From assembly GCA_032622095.1 (NCBI GenBank), contig CP136062.1, positions 226,872,578 through 226,936,577 on the forward strand: a stretch of 64,000 nt of DNA, in the 5' to 3' direction. Below the pieces are notes generated by a model. That model made no database searches and was not told where the DNA came from. It saw only the letters and a program-made list of their open reading frames with translations. How positions within the stretch are numbered: the first letter of the stretch is position 1; the number at the start of each line of letters is the position of its first letter. Source of the DNA: Siphonodentalium dalli (taxonomy: Eukaryota > Mollusca > Scaphopoda > Gadilida > Siphonodentaliidae). This document shows positions 23,201 to 31,535 of the stretch, in pieces. Both the position numbers and the translations under genes were made by a program.

Positions 23201-26200
23201 GGAAGAATCCATTTAGTAAAACAGTGTTAACCCTTTACCCAACAAAACGGCAAAAACCGGCCAAATAAAGCTTCAACAGCCTAAAATATCTTCGGTCTGT
23301 CTCAATAAAACCATATAAATATGGATATCGTTGGAACCGGCTCATTGACCACAGTGTGATGGTTACACTTATGCCCTGTGCCAATGCATTCTCTTATATA
23401 TGCGAGTCGACCATAGGTCGCCTCGCATATATAAGAGAATGCATTGGCCTATTTTTAAAAACACTTTTAACCATTGTTTATTACATTCTTTAACAATTTT
23501 ATAATTTTTAATGTGTTAAGACTTATGGTCGACTCGCATATATAAGAGAATGCATTGTCACAGGGCCGTTCTGTTGGGTAAAGGGTTAATGTGTACCTGA
23601 ATGTTAAGATTTAAAGACATATTATGGACTTGTTCGGTGTGAGAAACTGATAAGTTAGTACCGAGGCGTTATGCCAAGTGTCGGGATGTAGCATTCTACT
23701 AGCATTAGCGAAAATTTCAAAGAAATAAACCATCACGCGCCATATATATCATTGTCTGAACTATGCTTAATTGTAAATATTTACATCTCGATTCGGGACG
23801 CTGCGATCGGCGATAAACTAAGGCAAATTATTTCGCCAACGAGAGTCATTGCATTTAAGTAATATCTAAGAATGACGTGTGGGTACTGTAAATTTGGATT
23901 AATATTCGTAAAAATAACTACTTTAAACAATAGTTTTCTCCGGTTCTATGTGATCACCCTACCGGAGTGTTTCACATCACTTTAAGATAATTTATTGACA
24001 ATTTACACCCATGCACTATAGGGGCATATGCCATACACAATAACATGAAATATACTAGAAATATCAATACACATCAAATTATATATGAAAGGCATGGTAG
24101 ACATTGGTAAACATATTATAAATAATACAAGTAGATATTTTATGCTTTCTCTTCAAAGAATTTCCGGACCATGTTACAGACTGTAGTACAAATTACAAAT
24201 AGCCATGTAGTTCAGTTATTTTTTTTCAATGTGATGACTCGCTTTAATTCTGGCTGCAGAGACTGGCCTTGTGACCATCACCATGAATCCACCGCTGAGG
24301 TTCAACAAGTGCGTGTCACCAGCCTGCTTCGAATTCCAGGACAGCACGATTCGAGTGGACACATCGAGCTGTAAGATCGTGGGATGGGGAGAGATAGGTC
24401 CGGAGACCACACCAGGTTAGTATAGATCGTGGGATGGGGAGAGATAGGTCCGGGGACCACACCAGGTAAGCATAGATCGTGGGATGGGGAGACTATAGGT
24501 CCGGGGACCACACCAGGTTAGAATAGATCGTGGGATGGGAAGAGATAGGTCCGGGGACCACACCAGGTTAGTATATATCGTGGGATGGGGAGAGATAGGT
24601 CCGGGGACCACACCAGGTTAGTATAGATCGTGGGATGGGGAGAGATAGGACCGGGGACCACACAAGGTTAGAATTGTTTTATCAATAGCAAGCGTGGTCT
24701 AAATTGAGACTAAATCGCTGAATGCGACGTGTCACTTTGAATCACATCCTTTATAATTATGCCCTGTATAAAGGGAATGACTATATATTATAAGTTTGGT
24801 GCAATCGGCGAATTTGTTTTTAAATTAATGATTGTGTTCCCCACCAAACCAATCGCTGTCCGGTCATGGAGTTTAGTGGGCTTTCGCATATCAATTTTGG
24901 TCAGAATTGTCAATTATTGTTGGACATTTAACTGGCACGCCTGACACAACATGAAAACTTCAGAACGAAGATAATTTGATATTGTTCTGACATTTTGATT
25001 TTAAAACTAGTATTTAATGTCACCAACCCGCATATCATTATCAGATATAAATACGCAATGGTGGTCATCTTTTTTACCATCTATATACTTAATTGTTTAC
25101 CGTATACGCCCATCGAGTCCACCTTTAGGTTATATAAAACATAACACTGAACTGACGGGCTAAATAACGGCTATATTAAGAAATACAAAAAATAAAATAA
25201 AATATTGACTTAATAACGCAGATATTCAGAACTAAAAAAAAAAATTAAAGAGCTTTCTTAAAAAAAAAACACTTAAAGAGAGTGTTTTTCTTCAAAGCAG
25301 TTATTTTAAAGAGCGTGTTTTTTTCTTCGAAAAAGTGATTAAGTAAAAAAATCCACCATGTCGCCACGTATATACCTGCCCGGGTGACGTTTTATAATAT
25401 TTTTATTTGTTTCAGATCTAATGTTGGTCGGTGATGTCAATGTCGTCCGTGACTGCTCTGATACCCTGTCGTTTATTATGGCAGCTTACCCGAACCTTCT
25501 CTCTGACCCGCCTCACATACCTAATGTCGGGTGTACTTCTGCCGCATCTTCAGTTGCTGCAGCATGTCGGGTGAGTGTTTGCAGTATGTCCGGTGAGTGT
25601 TTGCAGCGTGTCAGGTGAGTGTTTCCCACGGAACGTCACCGAGTCTCCTAGCATTTTAGTCTGAGAATAGAGCTGTCATTTTATATGAAATCATATCGTA
25701 GAAGCTACGAATACTACATTCAGGTATTGGCAAAGCAAATATTAACTTTATCTCAACAGATATGTATGATGAGGCTTAGGAATGCACTTAAGTACATTTA
25801 AAGCTAGATTTTTATTGTTTGATTTTCCACTTTCATGAACACAATCATGTCGTTTCATTTAAGAAATGGATGTTGATTTTCTTGCGTTCCATAGAGTATG
25901 GATGCATGTTGGTCTGACATTTTGTGTGGAACGCGAAAGCGTTCAACACTTAAAAATGTCAGATCAACTTGCATCCATACTCTATGGAACGCAACACAAT
26001 CAACATCCATTACTTATATTTATACTTAATCGAGTCAACTGGCAGATTAAAAGAGTTTTAAGCGCCCATTTCCAACGTTATTGTATCGTGGCTCGGTGCA
26101 AGTTGCGTCTACACAAGAATGGATGCAAGTTGGGGTCAGCGCGCGACGTCATGTGACGTAATTTCGACCAACCAACGTCCTGCATTCATGTTCCACAATA

Positions 26201-27184
26201 CGAATGCATGTGTGAGTGTAAATATAAGCAAATACACCGAAAACCGAAAGGTAACGTGATCGAGTCCATTAGTTTTATAAAAGTGATAAAAGTCCTCAAA
26301 GTTTCAGCTGCTTTTCTTGTTTCCGTTATATGTTTTTTTCTTCAAATTCACACATTTCATTCTTGCTGCTCATCAAATTGTCACAAGTAGACCTATCCAC
26401 AGCTGTCAATCAATTAATTGTTAGCTACTATTGTCTATCAATCAGCGACTGAGCCGGTATCTTGCAGCAATGGAAATTCTTTATTCACCCTAATTTTGAT
26501 ATCCCGCATAATTTCAGTGTTAAATTGCCTGTACTCAAACAACGTTTTTGTTGTTGAATCACAATTTATACTTAAATTTCAAGTTCCACCTGTTTTTCAT
26601 TCTTATGTGACATAATGTTCATAATTGAAAGCCGAAAGAAATGTATTATCTTCTGTGTATTATAGCACAAGGGCAAGCGCTGTTAAACTAAATCAAATAT
26701 TTCTCCATACGTATTTTCTCATAGCAAGTTAGCAACCACAAGCCACATTAGTCGGCGAACAGGTGGCATGTCAATTGACTACCTCACGAAACAGCCTTTA
26801 TTTAATTGTCAATATCTGACCCTCAAAAACTTCCAGGAATGGGCTCATGTGTTCTCTATCAATATTGTTCTGGTACCAAACACGTACAAATTGGTTTGAT
26901 CTCATCATGATCTGGCACAGAAAGCATACATGTTGCAAATGCTGGTTCATCATGTAAACGGGGCATCAATGTATGACGTTACTGTTTGCTAAAAATAAAA
27001 CACTTATGCCGTTTTATTCCAGGGTGATGCGGGAGGTCCTGTCACGTGTGAAGAAATGACAACAAGGGAGAGAATTGTTATTGGCGTGATCAAGAATGGA
27101 CAGTGCAACGACCCTCCTCCTTTGACATTATTTGTCCAACTTAGTTCTGCTGAGTCGGAGGCCATCTTGAGAGCTCTCATTTAG
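6794..27184 (+). CDS. Gene A: secreted serine protease homolog (pseudoprotease), exons 2-7
   Basis: The model joins 6794-7018, 8093-8276, 21367-21470, 24260-24415, 25416-25570 and 27023-27184: 986 nt, or 328 residues plus stop. Every intron is GT-AG and phases agree at each joint (1,2,1,1,0). Domain order is a cysteine-rich segment, a poly-Thr and Pro linker, then an S1 fold. S1 landmarks seen are the activation-like LARIGGQ, the DPWVALL strand, GWGE, and CRGDAGGP near the end. The His57 region reads TTKEC (His to Glu) and Ser195 is Ala, so it should be inactive. Family knowledge: such homologs act by binding or as cofactors; the role here is unknown. Exon 1 (signal peptide) was not found and is probably upstream. 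Gene B is a tandem paralog. Confidence 0.85.
7281..7516. repeat. 32-bp tandem repeat in intron 2 of gene A
   Basis: About seven to eight copies of TATAATTCTAACCACAGTAC plus TGTCAACTCTAT, with one unit disturbed near 7389. The remainder of this intron (7019-8092) holds T-rich sequence at 7520-7680 and no supported gene. Confidence 0.9.
8093..8276 (+). CDS. Gene A exon 3: start of S1 domain, His57 replaced
   Basis: The acceptor is AAACTGTTTCAG. It encodes CEYSRYEGILARIGG, then QSLPDSQCHDPWVALLKN, ending ITTKECLDR(V). It is 184 nt, exactly the length of gene B exon 3. Cys58 is kept, but the catalytic His57 of the usual TAAHC is Glu. The donor is GATAGAGT|GTGAGT (phase 2). The last nine exonic bases, GGATAGAGT, are the first bases of the adjoining minisatellite. 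Confidence 0.88.
8268..10868. repeat. Junction minisatellite of gene A exon 3 (32-bp and composite units)
   Basis: The first units repeat the exon end plus donor (GGATAGAGTGTGAGTATATA), joined to TGTGTCGGGGA-GTCATAC segments. The array then settles into about 60 copies of a 32-bp unit, GTGTCGGGGACAGTCATACT plus ATGGACACCTAT. Donor-bearing composites recur near 8325, 8371, 8478, 8583, 8688, 9617, 10146 and 10318. A 32-bp period leaves every forward frame open, so the long ORFs here are artefacts. Confidence 0.93.
10985..11220 (+). repeat. Degenerate interstitial telomere-like repeat
   Basis: Irregular TTAGGG, TTAGGGC and TTAGGGT units with interruptions such as CTAACCG and TTATTG run for about 235 bp. 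They lie in intron 3 of gene A, about 100 bp after the minisatellite. The repeat type matches the ancestral metazoan telomere motif. 11221-11713 holds no recognised feature. Confidence 0.82.
11714..12458 (-). mobile_element. Helitron-like unit H1
   Basis: 745 bp, with both termini intact, internal GACCTTGAATTGTCC modules and a (CA)n tract near the 5' end. Confidence 0.83.
12459..13191 (-). mobile_element. Helitron-like unit H2
   Basis: 733 bp, both termini intact. It is separated from H3 by the dinucleotide TA, consistent with an independent A/T insertion rather than a concatemer joint. Confidence 0.83.
13194..13771 (-). mobile_element. Helitron-like unit H3, cut by retrotransposon insertion
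   Basis: The 3' end (CTAG at 13194) and 578 bp match H2, then homology stops at GGATCTGAAA, where the retrotransposon begins. About 150 bp, including the 5' TC terminus, are missing. Confidence 0.83.
13772..16261 (+). CDS. Non-LTR retrotransposon reverse transcriptase, 829 residues, endonuclease missing
   Basis: The uninterrupted ORF has reverse transcriptase motifs in order: YRAITLLPVIYKTFE (about residue 240), LDSQKAFDRVW with the motif A Asp near 311, GTRQGAVTSP (367-376), TADDIALIS with the catalytic DD at 411-412, and a C-terminal zinc motif C-x2-C-x9-H-x4-C at 736-753. The first 90 residues are a basic linker of the kind that follows an apurinic endonuclease. No endonuclease is present, so it is a 5'-truncated LINE copy and the ATG at the junction may be fortuitous. 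Thr replaces the usual Tyr/Phe before ADD. It reads opposite to the Helitron-like array it interrupts. The clade is not assigned. Confidence 0.9.
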   Translation: MSPKPFWNDKLRDLHRDVKRLRSRWIEDNRPSTCDAPSYVLYKDAKRRFRQCIRSTSRASEKKACEDLEFYATHDQVRFWKSLSADSASSQANGLTNMMNFNDVFLRDQTDILSAWRSYFESLYKPDEHHDLYFEQSIHMRLASLLDNSHADYNCVMLCGKIGSEELNSVLHGLKRKKSGGIDHVVNGHLVHGSELLSTLLLRLFNGILALEWIPPALKIGIIVPLYKGSPKPKHIPDSYRAITLLPVIYKTFESILLNRFLGDKCLDDFPNALQHGFQKNVSCVMTSFILQESISYAADMNSRAYVCFLDSQKAFDRVWHQGLLVKLNELGFKGKILRIVSNMHYNCTSRVMYNGTLSKPVDILQGTRQGAVTSPFFYLVFINELLARLSSTNEGLLVGHVNCTAPTTADDIALISTSKAGLDNLIDICNSYARNWRFMFSNTKSFVVIFNESGRQHERSNRTWSIGDQTLPETTDCVHLGIRQCKFKNSNTRASDISDKLRKTFFAIAGRNITKQCTPPTMTSLLKTIVLPKCLYGCEILTTSTYSNVYCMEKAYRSCVKHIQSLPTRTPTVISMSLLGLMPLENEIHIKKLSFLADLIYLPDGHQEPLRIFLYKFFLLSLFGRATTGFVSDITQLLRQYNLHNLDTYVATGEFPSKSAWKHLCKSTVQSHYVIQWKTTVDRDTSLDLFRIVHNDPLSFWSIWTLLKRHPGASQALKNLALLLNRTTFSNDRTCRACGNGIQNDILHALRYCTAANSLALRNSFWEHILDEVGLSTFQYIDSRDDMSLLALLLGGEPINSPAELDNNIETIILDMANFIYGMCHLIQ
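13772..16463 (+). mobile_element. 5'-truncated non-LTR retrotransposon insertion
   Basis: It comprises the RT ORF plus about 200 bp of 3' sequence with a possible AATAAA at 16277-16282. The insertion replaced the 5' end of H3 and the first two bases (CT of CTAG) of H4, so it arrived with a small target deletion. No target duplication or poly-A tail is evident. Confidence 0.75.
16464..17179 (-). mobile_element. Helitron-like unit H4
   Basis: About 716 bp. The 3' CTAG is reduced to AG at the retrotransposon joint. The 5' TC end is intact and directly abuts H5. Confidence 0.8.
17180..17968 (-). mobile_element. Helitron-like unit H5
   Basis: 789 bp. It carries several AAGGTCAAGGTCACGTCGCA modules rather than the TGCGCATGCGC module, showing that unit interiors are exchanged between termini. 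Confidence 0.83.
17969..18699 (-). mobile_element. Helitron-like unit H6
   Basis: 731 bp with intact termini and one TGCGCATGCGC module. Confidence 0.83.
18700..19563 (-). mobile_element. Helitron-like unit H7
   Basis: 864 bp, with the TGCGCATGCGC module of about 125 bp duplicated in tandem. Confidence 0.83.
19564..20321 (-). mobile_element. Helitron-like unit H8
   Basis: 758 bp with a single module. It is very similar to H7 and H9, so H7-H9 amplified recently. Confidence 0.83.
20322..21191 (-). mobile_element. Helitron-like unit H9
   Basis: 870 bp with a duplicated module. Its 5' TC end (plus strand ...AATAGA) is followed by T, the outer array flank. Confidence 0.83.
21367..21470 (+). CDS. 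Gene A exon 4: S1 domain strand region
   Basis: The acceptor is TTATGTGTGACAG and the donor AGAG|GTATTT. The 104 nt encode (V)GGPGFKMSVGDYSLIG, then DERGELSIATAFSNQPDR. MSVGDY aligns with VTLGEY of gene B exon 4, and both correspond to the V-x-L/A-G-E/D strand after the His57 loop of S1 proteases. It is 12 nt shorter than the B exon, and sequence identity is low. Confidence 0.8.
22021..22835. repeat. 27-bp minisatellite in intron 4 of gene A
   Basis: About thirty copies of GAATTTATCCAATGGGTAAT plus AACAAGT with few variants. It is open on both strands because 27 is a multiple of three; these ORFs are not genes. 21471-22020 and 22836-23226 hold nothing recognised. Confidence 0.95.
23231..23585. 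mobile_element. TTAA-flanked MITE, family CCCTTTACCC, copy P1
   Basis: TTAA lies on both sides (23227-23230 and 23586-23589), with inverted ends CCCTTTACCCAACA / TGTTGGGTAAAGGG. The interior has a 66-bp palindrome, CCAATGCATTCTCTTATATA and its complement around GTCGACC. 23590-24259 shows no supported feature. Confidence 0.85.
24260..24415 (+). CDS. Gene A exon 5: S1 domain with GWGE motif
   Basis: The acceptor is CTGGCTGCAG. It encodes (E)TGLVTITMNPPLRFNK, then CVSPACFEFQDSTIRVD, then TSSCKIVGWGEIGPETTP(G). The GWGE motif and PAC/C pair fit the S1 core. By eye, the position of catalytic Asp102 in the usual NDIALL motif aligns with Gly in TGLVTI. An 85-bp stretch is unusually similar to gene B exon 5. 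The donor CCAG|GTTAGT starts the tandem copies downstream. Confidence 0.88.
24366..24670 (+). repeat. 50-bp junction repeat copying exon 5 end and splice donor
   Basis: Five further copies (24416, 24466, 24517, 24567 and 24617 starts) of the exon end ATCGTGGGATGGGGAGAGAT plus AGGTCCGGGGACCACACCAG follow the true exon, each ending in a donor-like GTTAG or GTAAG. One copy has an insertion (51 bp). The period of 50 shifts frame, so use of a downstream donor would not keep the reading frame. 24671-25415 is otherwise plain intron with A-rich tracts. Confidence 0.93.
25416..25570 (+). CDS. Gene A exon 6: S1 domain up to Cys191
   Basis: The acceptor is TTATTTGTTTCAG. It encodes (D)LMLVGDVNVVRDCSD, then TLSFIMAAYPNLLSDPPHIP, then NVGCTSAASSVAAACR. 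The two inner cysteines fit Cys168 and Cys182, and the last fits Cys191. The residue expected at the specificity-pocket position 189 is Ala, not the Asp of trypsin. The donor is TGTCGG|GTGAGT (phase 0). Confidence 0.85.
25563..25628 (+). repeat. 22-bp junction triplication at exon 6 donor
   Basis: TGTCGGGTGAGTGTTTGCAG is followed by two diverged copies. Each has an exon-like CATGTCGG piece, a GTGAGT donor and a TTTGCAG acceptor-like end. Confidence 0.88.
25862..26226. mobile_element. Palindromic MITE, also in an intron of gene B
   Basis: Inverted arms AAATGGATGTTGATTT...AAATCAACATCCATT-type enclose GAGTATGGATGCA pairs. It is followed by a shared GTCAACTGGCAGATTAAA...GCGCGACGTCATGTGACGTA tail. 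A close copy is at 58583-58935. 26227-27022 contains no other supported feature. Confidence 0.78.
27023..27184 (+). CDS. Gene A exon 7: GDAGGP and C-terminus
   Basis: The acceptor is GTTTTATTCCAG. It encodes GDAGGPVTCEEMTTRE, then RIVIGVIKNGQCNDPPPLT, then LFVQLSSAESEAILRALI and TAG. GDSGGP of active S1 proteases is GDAGGP, so Ser195 is lost while the oxyanion glycine, Asp194 and following glycines remain. GQC supplies the Cys220 partner and the C-terminal helix is present, so the fold looks complete. A possible ATTAAA lies 12 bp after the stop (27196-27201). Confidence 0.92.
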   Translation, partial: GDAGGPVTCEEMTTRERIVIGVIKNGQCNDPPPLTLFVQLSSAESEAILRALI

Positions 27185-27300
27185 TGCATAATTACATTAA
27201 ACAATTTACCAGCTTCCAGTCGTGTTATGTTCCGAGGTAGTCCCTACATTGAACGGTCGCTCATGGTTGATCACTGAACATGGGGACAAGAACTTACATG

Positions 27301-29655
27301 TATACGTCACCAATGTAATCTCTAAACCGTCGCTTCAGACGTTCGTGGCCAGGAACCTATGTCACGAATGTAATATCAAAACCGTCCCGTCAGGCATCCA
27401 GGAACCTACGTCACGAATGTAATCTCTAAACCGTCCCTTCAGATGTTCATGAACATACGTCACTAATGTAATCTTTAAACCGTCCCTTCAGACGTTCAGG
27501 AACCTACGTCACTAATAGAATATATAGACCGTTGCTTCAGACGTTCAGGAACCTACGCCACTATTGTAATCCATAAACCGTCGCTTCAGACGTTCACGAA
27601 CCTACGTCACTAATGTAATCTATAAACCGTCGATTCAGATGTCCAGGAACCTAGTCACTATTGTAATCTATAAACCGTCGATTCAGTTGTCCAGGAACCT
27701 AGTCACGATTGTAATCTATAATCCGTCGCTTCAGACGTTCAGCGCCAGGAACCTATACGTCACTAATGTAATCTCTAAACCGTCGCTTCAGACGTTCACG
27801 AACATAAGTCACTGATGTAATCTCTAAACCGTCCTTTCAAGCGTTCAGGAACCTACGTCACTAATGTAATCTCTAAACCGTCCATTCAGATGTTCATGAA
27901 CCTACGTCACTAATGTAATCTTTAAACCGTCCCTTCAGGAACCCAGGAACCTAAGTCACGAATATAATCTCTAAACCGTCGCTTCAGACGTTCACGAACA
28001 TGCGTCACTGATGTAATCTCTAAACCGTCCTTTCAGGCGTTCAGGAACCTACGTCACTAATGTAATCTCTAAACCGTCCCTTCAGATGTTCATGAACCTA
28101 CGTCACTAATGTAATTTTTAAACCGTCCCTTCAGGCGTTCAGGGGACTATGTCACTAATTAATCTATAAATCGTCGCTTCAGACGTTCGGGAACCTACTT
28201 CATTATTGTAATCCAAAAACCGTCGCTTCAGACGTTCGGGAACCTACGTCACTAATATAAACTCTAAACCGTCGCTTCAGACGTTCAGGAACCTACGCCA
28301 CTAATGTAATCTATAAACCGTCGCTTCAGACGTTCACGAACCTACGCCACTAATATAATCTATAAACCGTCGCGTCAGACGTTCACGAACCTACGTCACT
28401 AATGTAGTCTATAAACCGTCAATTCAGATGTCCAGGAACATACGTCACAAATGTAATCTATAAACCGTCAATTCAGATGTACAGGAACCTAGTCACTATC
28501 TATTATATATTTTGGAAGAGCTGTGTGTGTGTGTGTCTGTGTGTGTGTGAGTGTGTCTGTAATCGATGGACTCAAAAACAGCCTAGCCGATTTCGATGAA
28601 ACTTGGTATGTGTGGGTATTTTCGGCTGGGGAGTGACATGGGCCTATTAATTTACCCGTGCGACGTGACCTTGACCTTGAAATCGGGTAATTTCAAGGTC
28701 AAACGCCCGAATATCACGGGATTTCGATGAAACTTGGTATGTGGGGATACTTTCGTATGGGGAGTCTCATAAGCATATTAATTTGCCCGTGCGACGTGAC
28801 ATTGGCCTTGAAATCGGGTCATTTCAAGGTCAAACAGCAATTTTGATGGTATTTCGACGAAATTTTATACATAGGTTTACTTTTGTCCACTGTGTGTTTT
28901 GGACGGGTCAAATCGTGACCCCGACCTGACCTTGACCTTCAAAATGATCAATTCAAGGTCAAATCGGGTGAAACCGGATGGATTTAGACGGGTACTTTTA
29001 TTCGGGCAGTGTTTTGGACGGGTCAAATCGTGACCCCACTTGACCTTGACCTTCAAAATAGACAATTCAAGGTCAAAGCCCGGACGAAGTCGGGTCACCT
29101 TCTAGTTGTAATATATAAACCGTCGATTCAGATGTCGAGGAATCTAGTCACGATTGTAATCTATAATCCGTCGCTTCAGACGTTCAGCGCCATGAACCTA
29201 TACGTCACTAATGTAATCTCGAAACCGTCGCTTCGGACGTTCAGGAACCTATACGTCACTAATGTAATATATAAACCGTCGCTTCAGATGTTCAGGAACC
29301 TACGTCACTAATATAATCTATAAATCATTCCTTCGGACGTTCAGGAACCTATACGTCACTAATGTAATATATACACCGTCGCTTCAGATGTTCAGGAACC
29401 TACGTCACTAATGCAATCTTTAAACCATTCCTTCGGACGTTCAGGAACCTATACGTCACTAATGTAATATATAAACCGTCGCTTCAGGCGTTCAGGAGAC
29501 TACGTCACTAATGTATTCAGATGATTCAGATGTCCAGGAACCTAATGTAATCTATAAACCGTCGCTTCAGACGCTCAGGACCCTACGCCACTATTGTAAT
29601 CTATAAACCGTCGCCACAGACGTTCATGAACCTACGTCACTATTGTAATATACAA
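27301..29655. repeat. 49-bp minisatellite downstream of gene A
   Basis: Thirty-odd diverged units of GTCACTAATGTAATCTCTAA plus ACCGTCGCTTCAGACGTTCAGGAACCTAC (shown in two parts) start about 115 bp after the stop. The array is interrupted by the Helitron-like element at 28499-29105. Confidence 0.92.
28499..29105 (+). mobile_element. Non-autonomous Helitron-like element inserted in minisatellite
   Basis: 607 bp from TCTATTATATATTTTGGAAG to GTCGGGTCACCTTCTAG. The left flank is GTCACTA and the right flank TTGTAATATATAAACC; together they rebuild the ordinary array unit (compare GTCACTATTGTAATCTATAA near 27655) with no gain or loss. This fixes TC and CTAG as the termini and shows insertion between A and T without target duplication. 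Confidence 0.92.
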
Positions 29656-31240
29656 GTCGTACAATCGGCTAAGTGGGATAAACACACGGTTGTTTGAACG
29701 GACATGGCTCATTCGAACTTTTAAATTTTGTCAACGTAATTTCGAAGAATGTATAAGATATGTTGATAAATACACGAAATATTGATATACCAGCTGCATA
29801 TGGTATGACCAATACTTACTAATGTCAGAGCTATTTTCCAGCTGTATTCAATTTTCGCACAGAAGTGAAACAAACGCTCTTTATTTCTACCATACGAGGA
29901 CTAGACTAACAAGGAACGCTCTTTATTGTCGCATGCCGAAGACAGTTCGGGACCCACACGTTCTCAATTCGAACTCACTATAATTAATCTTTTGTGGTAT
30001 AAAGAACTAGGCCATATGAAAATGTTTTATCGACCTATACGTTGACCCCTGGAACCGGGCCGCGATGTCACCAAACGCGAGCATAAGTTTGACATTATTA
30101 ACCACCAAGTGCCTTTAAGTCGAACATCACCGCATTGTCATTTTGATAGCCATCCAGCATTAGATTGTTATAGTCACAAATATTCCAGCCCAATAAAAAC
30201 AAATGTTGATATGAAGTGTGGTCCACCCAAGCAGGGAGCAATCAATTGGAATTAGGCCACAGTGTTAAGAAATATGGTGGTCAGATTTAACTTGGTTATG
30301 AATCCATTACCCAAAACTCATCTCAGCCCAATTTTCACTGATCAACAGGCATGACATGGACATTCTCAGATATAGAAAATTATTTATGGGTAGTTGCCTT
30401 TCTAATTGAAAAATAATTCATGATCGTCAGATATGATATCATGGATATATGAACTGCACTTTTGAAAATATCTATTTTACAGACGTTCTTGGTTCCGGAA
30501 AACAGTGAATTTTTAAATATTTTTCATGGCATCAAAGTAAAGTAAATGAGATGATAATATCCAATGGGTTGATGGCTCTTAAATATTGTGTCACAATAAT
30601 CGCTTCTACCAAATTTCACACTTGACAGATTTTGAGAAAATTCATTTTGAAATGCAAGGAAATTTTGGCAAAACATGCGTCTGACCTTTAATATTCTGAA
30701 TAAAAAAATGCAATGACCATCAATGTTAAGATTAACCATTTGCGCGCCACAGTAAGATCAGGGTTTCAAGATAGTGTTCGTGTCCACATACAACAAACTA
30801 CAACTGCAACCGGACTTAACACTACAACAACACCATAACCGAAACAAACAACTTCGACAATGAAGGGAGCGCGTTAGTCACACACTACGTGCTGAAGAAA
30901 AAAACAATGTAATTCCGTGATCTAACACTATTTTTGTTATTTATTTATTCTTATATATCAGATACACATGGTCAAAAGAGACAAACGTATATAGAAATGC
31001 GCGCGGTGCACTAGCTGTGTTGTGTCCAAGCTATTGAGTACGTTTTCAATGCAAAAGTCATTTGTAAATATTCTGCACATTCGATCTATACAAGAATGTG
31101 AATTGTTCATTGCAGAAGGTGTGGGCTAACTACAAGTAATATAATACAATTATTTTGCCGTAAACTCGATTTGGTTCAAAGAAGGAAGATGTAGTGTGAT
31201 GTACTTTTACAATGCATTCTTAAACTGAGGACGTATATGG
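29656..31240. other. Intergenic region between genes A and B
   Basis: About 1.6 kb of unique-looking AT-rich DNA. Short ORFs do not resemble proteins. No terminator, RNA gene or mobile element was recognised. Confidence 0.6.
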
Positions 31241-31248
31241 TATATAAA
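31241..31248 (+). promoter_or_regulatory. Candidate TATA box of gene B
   Basis: TATATAAA lies 72 bp before the ATG of exon 1, which would allow a transcription start near 31270-31275 and a short leader. This is inference from spacing and motif only. Confidence 0.5.
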
Positions 31249-31312
31249 TGTAAACTGTTTCTATAAGAGCGGTTTAACTTAGAAACTCACGCACAACAGC
31301 TATATACCCACG

Positions 31313-31535
31313 ATGTTTCGAGTAACAATTTTCTTGTGCGTTCCGTTTATTTTGGCGCAGGCCGCTGGTGATGTGATATCAGAACAGGCACCCATTACCA
31401 AGGCAAATCGGAACGCGTTTGGAAGGTATATTTACTATGGTCCAAACAATCAAGATTACAAACTCTACTCGTTTTGCGTGAAGAACAGAGGCTTGTGTGT
31501 GTCTGTCGCCGCTTCGAATTTCTGCACGACGTACC
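31313..31535 (+). CDS. Gene B exon 1: signal peptide and first half of Cys-rich module
   Basis: The ATG follows a TATA-like element. MFRVTIFLCVPFILAQAAG has a basic n-region, a hydrophobic core and an AQA-type cleavage site. The mature start has APITKANRN and IYYGPNNQDYKLYSFCVKN with three cysteines. The donor is TACC|GTAAGT (phase 1), completing an Arg codon with GA of exon 2. Confidence 0.85.
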
